Source: Chloroflexota bacterium (lineage in GTDB: Bacteria > Chloroflexota > Dehalococcoidia > Lucifugimonadales > UBA3495). From it: a stretch of 39,531 nt of DNA. The notes below the pieces were generated by a model. The model made no database searches and had not been told where the DNA came from. It worked only from the letters and a program-made list of their open reading frames with translations. How positions within the stretch are numbered: position 1 is the first letter of the stretch; every line of letters begins with the position of its first letter. The stretch is taken from assembly GCA_027624135.1 (NCBI GenBank), contig JAQBXL010000013.1:1-39531 (forward strand), written 5' to 3'. Below, piece by piece: positions 35,611-39,531 of this stretch. A program made the position numbers and the translations under genes.

Positions 35611-36858
35611 ATCGATATCAAAGAAAAAATTCAGGCCGCCAACACCGAGGCATTCAACCGCATAGTCGCCGCTGATCCAATCCTCCTGGACATCTTGCCA
35701 GCGGGAGAGGTCGTCCCCAGCTTGGCAGACCGTATGGTTTTACATTCCGGACCTCCGGTGGACTGGGACCATATGAGCGGCGCGCAACGTGGCTCGGTCA
35801 TCGCGATCACGATCTTTGAAGGATGGGCCGATAGCCCCGAGAGCGCCAAAGATCTGCTTTCCAAAGGTGGGGTGAGGTTCGACCCGAACCACCACCATAG
35901 CGCGGTGGGTCCGATGGCTGGAACCATCACAAGATCGATGCCGGTCTACGTGGTGGAAAACCGGACCTCTGGCAACCGGGCTTATTGCCGATTGGTCGAG
36001 GACCGCCAGCAATTCGGGGATTTTAGCGAAGGGGCGATTGACGGACTTCGCATGTGGCGTGACGTGTGGGCGCCCTCGCTGGGGCGCGGTGTTCGGCATA
36101 TGGGCGGTTTGAGCCTCAAGCCAATCATTACCAAGGCCCTACAGATGGGAGATGAGCTTCACAACCGGCCCAATGCGGCCAGCTCTATCTTTGCTGGCGC
36201 TATGGCTGTTCCGATGATCGAAGCAGGGGTGCCAACCTCTGATCTGACCAGCACCCTCTCCTATATCTCGGGCCACGACCTGCTATTTCTCGGTCTCGCC
36301 ATGGCCTCCGCCAAATCGGCCGCTGACGCCGCCCGGGGGATCGAATACTCCACTGTTGTCACGGCGATGGCCCGCAACGGCTACGAATTTGGGATCAACG
36401 TAAGCGGCCTGGATGGGGAATGGTTCACAGCGCCAGCGCCGTCCATCGACGGCCTGTATCTGCCCGGTTACGGCGAGGGAGACGGCGGGTTTGATATGGG
36501 AGACTCTGCGATCACCGAGACTGTTGGCTGGGGCGGGTTTGCCCTCGGTGGAGCTCCAGGGATACTGTCTCTCGTGGGCGGCACACCCGAAGAAGCGCTG
36601 AATTACAGCCGCGAGATGCGGGAGATCACAACGGGCCTCAGCCCCGACTATACTATTCCGGCCTTGGATTTTGAGGGAACTGCGGTCGGGATCGACATTA
36701 GAAAGGTGGCTCAGACGGGCATCTTGCCCATCATCGATACCGCGATCGCCCACAAGGAGCCTGGGCACTCGATAATCGGCGCCGGACTGGTGCGCCCACC
36801 AATGGCCTGTTTCCACGGCGCGCTCAGAGCGTTCGCGGCCAAGTACGGATTGGGGTAA
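35611..36858 (+). CDS. allG: DUF1116 protein, AllG-like subunit of oxamate carbamoyltransferase
   Basis: A DUF1116 (YlbE/AllG) protein: LHSGPPVDWDHMSGAQRGSVIAITIFEGWA, RFDPNHHHSAVGPMAGTITRSMPV, ENRTSGNRAYCRLVED, MGGLSLKPIITKALQMGDELHNRPNAASSIF. The track starts at TTG 35695 (MPAGEV), but the same frame continues upstream to TAG 35602 and encodes DIKEKIQAANTEAFNRIVAADPILLDILPAGEV, the expected N-terminus. TAAGGAG (35595-35601) is 9 bases before ATC 35611, where an ATG would be ideal. I therefore place the start at ATC 35611 (415 residues); ACG 35608 is the alternative. The Cys/His-rich HHH segment is typical of the family. Upstream stop and SD are immediately adjacent to the DUF2877 gene. Confidence 0.86.
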   Translation: MDIKEKIQAANTEAFNRIVAADPILLDILPAGEVVPSLADRMVLHSGPPVDWDHMSGAQRGSVIAITIFEGWADSPESAKDLLSKGGVRFDPNHHHSAVGPMAGTITRSMPVYVVENRTSGNRAYCRLVEDRQQFGDFSEGAIDGLRMWRDVWAPSLGRGVRHMGGLSLKPIITKALQMGDELHNRPNAASSIFAGAMAVPMIEAGVPTSDLTSTLSYISGHDLLFLGLAMASAKSAADAARGIEYSTVVTAMARNGYEFGINVSGLDGEWFTAPAPSIDGLYLPGYGEGDGGFDMGDSAITETVGWGGFALGGAPGILSLVGGTPEEALNYSREMREITTGLSPDYTIPALDFEGTAVGIDIRKVAQTGILPIIDTAIAHKEPGHSIIGAGLVRPPMACFHGALRAFAAKYGLG

Positions 36859-36869
36859 GCAGGGAACCT

Positions 36870-38408
36870 ATGATTACAGAGTCAGCATTGCTCCAGAATC
36901 GGTATTTCGACTCCGTGTTCCTGATGCGGGTTTCCAAGCGCCTGAGCGGTCAGCCGGGCATCGAACAAGCCGCGTTGGTCATGGGCACGCCCAGGAACAT
37001 CCAGATTCTGGCCCAGGCCGGTTACGATGGCATTGATGCCTTGGGGGCCTCCAGTAACGATCTAGTGGTTTCTCTGAGAGCGGATTCGGTGGAAGATGCT
37101 CGCACACTGCTTGATTCCTTGGATCAATGGCTAGTTCGCGATTCGAGCCGCCCAACGGCGCAAACTGTCCGTTCTTTAGACCAGGCATTGACCCAACAAC
37201 CGGCCTCCAACCTTGCGGTGATCTCGGTGCCTGGAGAATTCGCCACCAGAGAAGCCCGGCAGGCCCTTGAACGTGGCCTCAACGTGTTCCTGTTCAGCGA
37301 CCACGTTTCCATCGAAGACGAACTGTCGTTGAAGCGGCTGGCATCGCAAAATGGACTGCTGTTGATGGGCCCGGATTGCGGCACTGCCATCCTTAGCGGC
37401 ATCGGCTTGGGATTCTCGAACGAAGTCCGGCGAGGCCACATCGGGGTCATTGGGGCATCGGGCACGGGAACCCAGGAAGCGACTTCACTCGCCCACCGTT
37501 GGGGCTCGGGAATCTCCCACGCCATCGGAGTCGGCGGAAGGGACCTATCCGACGGCATCGGGGCAATCTCCACGTTTCAGGCGATGGACGCCCTGGAAAA
37601 AGACCCCAAAACTTCGGTGATACTTCTGGTTTCCAAACCGCCGGGGACCGCCACTCAGGTGCAGGTCAACGAACGTTTGGCGGATTGCTCCAAGCCGGTG
37701 GTCACTTGCTACCTCGGCAGCAAAGACGAAGCGTCACCGGACCTAAAGAACGTCACCACCACTCACAATCTCGACGAAGCTGTTACCGCCGCCATCAGAT
37801 TAGCTGGCGGGATTCGTGTCGACGAAGATAACGCGGCTTCTCTGGAGTCTATCCAGCGGGAGCGCGGGAAACTCAGGGCCAGCCAGGCCTTCGTGCGCGG
37901 GGTCTTTGCTGGCGGCACGTTGTGTTACCAGGCCCAGCAGGTACTCCGGGATGCCGGTCTCCCAGTCCATTCCAATGAGCCGCTGGAAAAGGGCATGGAA
38001 TTGCCGGACTCTTCATTGAGTCTCGGACACACCTTGGTGGACATGGGCGCCGACGAATACACGGAAGGCAAACCCCATCCGATGGTCGATTCAACTCAAC
38101 GCGTCCAACGGATCTTGTCCGAGGCAGAGGACCCCCAGGTAGCGGTGATACTCTTGGATTGCATCTTGGGCCACGTCGCTGCCGACAATCCGGGCGGAGA
38201 CATAGCTCCGGCAATCTCAGAGGCTAAGAGAACTGCTCGACAGAGGGGGGATCATCTAATCGTAGTTGTTTCCATCTGCGGAACCGACCTGGATCAACAG
38301 GGACTAGACGCGCAGATCGATCTGCTGGAAGAAGCCGGAGCTATCGTGTTCACTTCAGGGCTTCAGGCCGCCCGGTTCGCGGCGCAATTAGTGTCTGAAA
38401 GGGGATAG
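36870..38408 (+). CDS. fdrA: FdrA, acyl-CoA-synthetase-like AllF subunit of oxamate carbamoyltransferase (main part)
   Basis: A 512-residue FdrA protein built from succinyl-CoA-synthetase-like domains: RVSKRLSGQPGIEQAALVMGTPRNIQIL (N-terminal), NVFLFSDHVSIEDELSLKRLASQNGLLLMGPDCGTAIL, the CoA-ligase segment IGVIGASGTGTQEATSLAHRWGSGISHAIGVGGRDLSD, and ILLDCILGHVAADNP...VVSICGTDLDQQ near the end. With DUF1116 and DUF2877 it forms the carbamoyltransferase that phosphorolyses oxalurate in E. coli. CAGGGAA precedes ATG 36870, 11 bases after the DUF1116 stop. It ends at a TAG before the small C-terminal domain that E. coli FdrA carries in one chain; that domain is encoded next (38412). Confidence 0.92.
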   Translation: MITESALLQNRYFDSVFLMRVSKRLSGQPGIEQAALVMGTPRNIQILAQAGYDGIDALGASSNDLVVSLRADSVEDARTLLDSLDQWLVRDSSRPTAQTVRSLDQALTQQPASNLAVISVPGEFATREARQALERGLNVFLFSDHVSIEDELSLKRLASQNGLLLMGPDCGTAILSGIGLGFSNEVRRGHIGVIGASGTGTQEATSLAHRWGSGISHAIGVGGRDLSDGIGAISTFQAMDALEKDPKTSVILLVSKPPGTATQVQVNERLADCSKPVVTCYLGSKDEASPDLKNVTTTHNLDEAVTAAIRLAGGIRVDEDNAASLESIQRERGKLRASQAFVRGVFAGGTLCYQAQQVLRDAGLPVHSNEPLEKGMELPDSSLSLGHTLVDMGADEYTEGKPHPMVDSTQRVQRILSEAEDPQVAVILLDCILGHVAADNPGGDIAPAISEAKRTARQRGDHLIVVVSICGTDLDQQGLDAQIDLLEEAGAIVFTSGLQAARFAAQLVSERG

Positions 38409-38411
38409 AAG

Positions 38412-38591
38412 TTGGAGCAAGGAACAGGAATAGACCTGCTATTGGCCACTCCGGTCGTAGCGATCAATCTTGGGGTCGAGGATTTCGCGGAAAACCTCGA
38501 AGCCCAAGGCGCGCAGGTTGTTCACGTGAATTGGACCCCGCCCGCCGGCGGAGACCCGGAGATAATCGCGATTCTGGATAAACTTTTGTAA
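38412..38591 (+). CDS. FdrA C-terminal domain as a separate small protein
   Basis: A 59-residue product read from TTG 38412, missed by the ORF track. LEQGTGIDLLLATPVVAINLGVEDFAENLEAQGAQVVHVNWTPPAGGDPEIIAILDKLL matches the last domain of long FdrA proteins (INVG...F...L...VVHxxWxPPAGGD...L). It is in the same frame as fdrA, separated by the TAG and one codon, with AAGGGG 7 bases before the TTG. Small stand-alone FdrA-domain proteins next to FdrA are known from other bacteria, so a natural split is more likely than readthrough or a broken gene. Confidence 0.8.
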   Translation: MEQGTGIDLLLATPVVAINLGVEDFAENLEAQGAQVVHVNWTPPAGGDPEIIAILDKLL

Positions 38592-38737
38592 CTTAATCCT
38601 CATCCTCTAGGCCTGGAAGTTTTAGGTTCAAATTTCCTGGGTCGGCTGCCCGCCGGCGAGGCTTGCTCAAATCGTCATCCCGTGAGAGATTTGAAGTAAC
38701 TCCCGGCCATCGTGGCCCTACGTCGAGGTGGATACGT

Positions 38738-39307
38738 TTGAAACCGTTTCTAGCTATCTTATTAGCTTCAATCCTGCTTGCTAGCATCGCCTGTGGCTCT
38801 TCGGCTGCCCCAGTTTCGGACAGCGGTGAAACCGGCGATCCCACCTCTGCGCCAACCGCTACCAAGACTTCCGTGCCGACCAGGGCTCCGACTTTGCCAG
38901 CAACCGCTACCAAGATTGCCACCCAAGAGAGCGCTCAAGCTGCGGAACCAACGCCTGCTAAGACCATCACCCAATCTATCGGTGAAGTCGCGAAAGTGAC
39001 GAATCCAGGCGTCCCAATCGTGCAAAGAGGCGACTTAGGCGCTCAAGCCAAGGAGAAAATAACTGTCCAATTAGCCATTGACTCCATGATGGTTGCCAAC
39101 TTAATGGCTAAGGTAACTCCCAACGATGATGCAGGCTACATCAGAGCCGAAGGAGTCCCCGCCACCGACACTGACTTTGGCGGAGGCCAGACTCTGGTTG
39201 GATCCACCCGCACACCAATCACCACGTATTGCTACACCTGGGATTCCAACGGCACGATCCTGTCCCAGTTAGAACCCGGCACTCTTCCGTGTCGAGCGAC
39301 TCCATAG
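38738..39307 (+). CDS. Hypothetical lipoprotein with Thr/Pro-rich tether
   Basis: A 189-residue lipoprotein. The start is TTG 38738 (MKPFLAILLASILLASIACGSS) with GAGGTG 7 bases upstream, not the track's 38663. The signal peptide ends at Cys19; the lipobox SIAC is slightly unusual. The tether repeats TATKTSVPTRAPTLPATATKI, a style common in Chloroflexota. The C-terminal 90 residues (ITVQLAIDSMMVANLMAKVTPNDDAGYIRAEG...TTYCYTWDSNGTILSQLEPGTLPC) hold a Cys pair that could form a disulphide. I do not recognise the family. Confidence 0.78.
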   Translation: MKPFLAILLASILLASIACGSSAAPVSDSGETGDPTSAPTATKTSVPTRAPTLPATATKIATQESAQAAEPTPAKTITQSIGEVAKVTNPGVPIVQRGDLGAQAKEKITVQLAIDSMMVANLMAKVTPNDDAGYIRAEGVPATDTDFGGGQTLVGSTRTPITTYCYTWDSNGTILSQLEPGTLPCRATP

Positions 39308-39326
39308 GGACTGTCGGGGTCCCTCA

Positions 39327-39343
39327 ACGCCGAGTAGCGGCGT
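39327..39343. terminator. Hairpin after the lipoprotein gene
   Basis: ACGCCG and CGGCGT pair around AGTAG, followed by CATCTTGTTATT. The T content is low, so it is a weak intrinsic terminator at best, but it sits exactly between two convergent reading frames. Confidence 0.4.
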
Positions 39344-39350
39344 CATCTTG

Positions 39351-39518
39351 TTATTGGGCTGACTCCACCTGCTCCCACCTGACCCTCACCAACTCCTCAG
39401 TAGCCAGCGTCACGTATACCAGTTGTTGAACTGGTCTGGGTAGTCCACTGTCCTCTGGTACACGCAGGGCAATCGCATCTGATTTGAGGCGAGATGGCAA
39501 TGGTAGGATAAGAGTCAT
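39351..39518 (-). CDS. Possible small convergent protein at right edge (may extend past window)
   Basis: On the minus strand a frame ending at TAA 39351 is open to the window edge; from ATG 39518 it encodes MTLILPLPSRLKSDAIALRV followed by PEDSGLPRPVQQLVYVTLATEELVRVRWEQVESAQ. The composition is protein-like, and the frame may continue beyond the window. No ribosome binding site is obvious before the ATG, and I do not recognise a family. It overlaps a shadow ORF on the plus strand (39229-39429). Confidence 0.3.
   Translation of the reverse strand: MTLILPLPSRLKSDAIALRVPEDSGLPRPVQQLVYVTLATEELVRVRWEQVESAQ
39418..39435. repeat. Short perfect inverted repeat
   Basis: ACCAGTT-GTTG-AACTGGT forms a 7-bp stem. 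It falls within the possible partial gene, so it may be incidental. Confidence 0.5.
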
Positions 39519-39531
39519 CTTAGGGGTGGGG

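Noticed and set aside
7779-38591. TAG (amber) recoding as a general property, suggested by two genes with open frames after TAG
   Set aside because: Other intact genes in the window end at TAG exactly at their family's normal C-terminus (for example the GMC oxidoreductase and the receiver), so TAG is an ordinary stop here.
39229-39429. 66-codon plus-strand ORF at the right end
   Set aside because: It overlaps the lipoprotein gene in another frame and has Ser/Thr/Cys-rich random composition; the minus-strand frame there is a better candidate.
1-39531. CRISPR arrays, toxin-antitoxin pairs, phage structural genes or secondary-metabolite synthases
   Set aside because: No regularly spaced repeats and no proteins of these kinds were found on either strand.

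Overview
The window reads like a chromosomal stretch from an uncultured Chloroflexota bacterium, possibly SAR202 or a Dehalococcoidia relative. This is an inference. It rests on Thr/Pro-rich lipoprotein linkers, frequent TTG and GTG starts, and many unlinked catabolic enzymes: amidohydrolase_2, lactonase-type propellers, Gfo/Idh/MocA oxidoreductases, a flavin monooxygenase-like acyl-CoA dehydrogenase, epoxide hydrolase and Abhydrolase_10. No rRNA or complete tRNA was seen, so the assignment is not firm.

Layout. About 1-4.9 kb is loose accessory DNA. It holds the edge of an IS3-family element, an amidase remnant, a small membrane protein followed by a strong terminator, an orphan CheY-like receiver, a solitary tyrosine recombinase and a basic histone-H1-like ORF. 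From 4.9 to 24.9 kb lies a collection of small-molecule oxidation and hydrolysis genes: a GMC oxidoreductase, then a long minus-strand run (TPP enzyme, flavin monooxygenase-like protein, lactonase, Gfo/Idh, amidohydrolase), a second lactonase with an SMP-30 lactonase, an epoxide hydrolase, two alpha/beta hydrolases, an MBL-fold hydrolase, a second Gfo/Idh and a frameshifted S9 peptidase.

From about 24.9 to 38.6 kb is the most interesting part, a coherent ureide locus. A carbamate kinase and a non-canonical aspartate-carbamoyltransferase-like protein are divergent from a BMP-family nucleoside/ureide-type ABC importer (ATPase, two permeases, lipoprotein). The importer is followed by a biuret-hydrolase-like cysteine hydrolase, an amidase-signature enzyme, and the three-protein DUF2877 / DUF1116 / FdrA set, which corresponds to the oxamate carbamoyltransferase AllH/AllG/AllF. 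A small FdrA C-terminal-domain gene follows; the ORF track misses it.

Proposed joint working (inference): a ureide such as oxalurate, biuret or allophanate enters through the importer. It is trimmed by the cysteine hydrolase and amidase, then split by phosphate in the FdrA complex to give carbamoyl phosphate. Carbamate kinase turns that into ATP, ammonia and CO2. The extra carbamoyltransferase keeps the carbamoyl-phosphate pocket but has lost the aspartate-binding residues, so its acceptor is probably not aspartate. The divergent intergenic region carries a perfect TTGTA-A-TACAA palindrome, a plausible GntR/FadR-type operator. The right edge holds a lipoprotein and a possible convergent partial gene.
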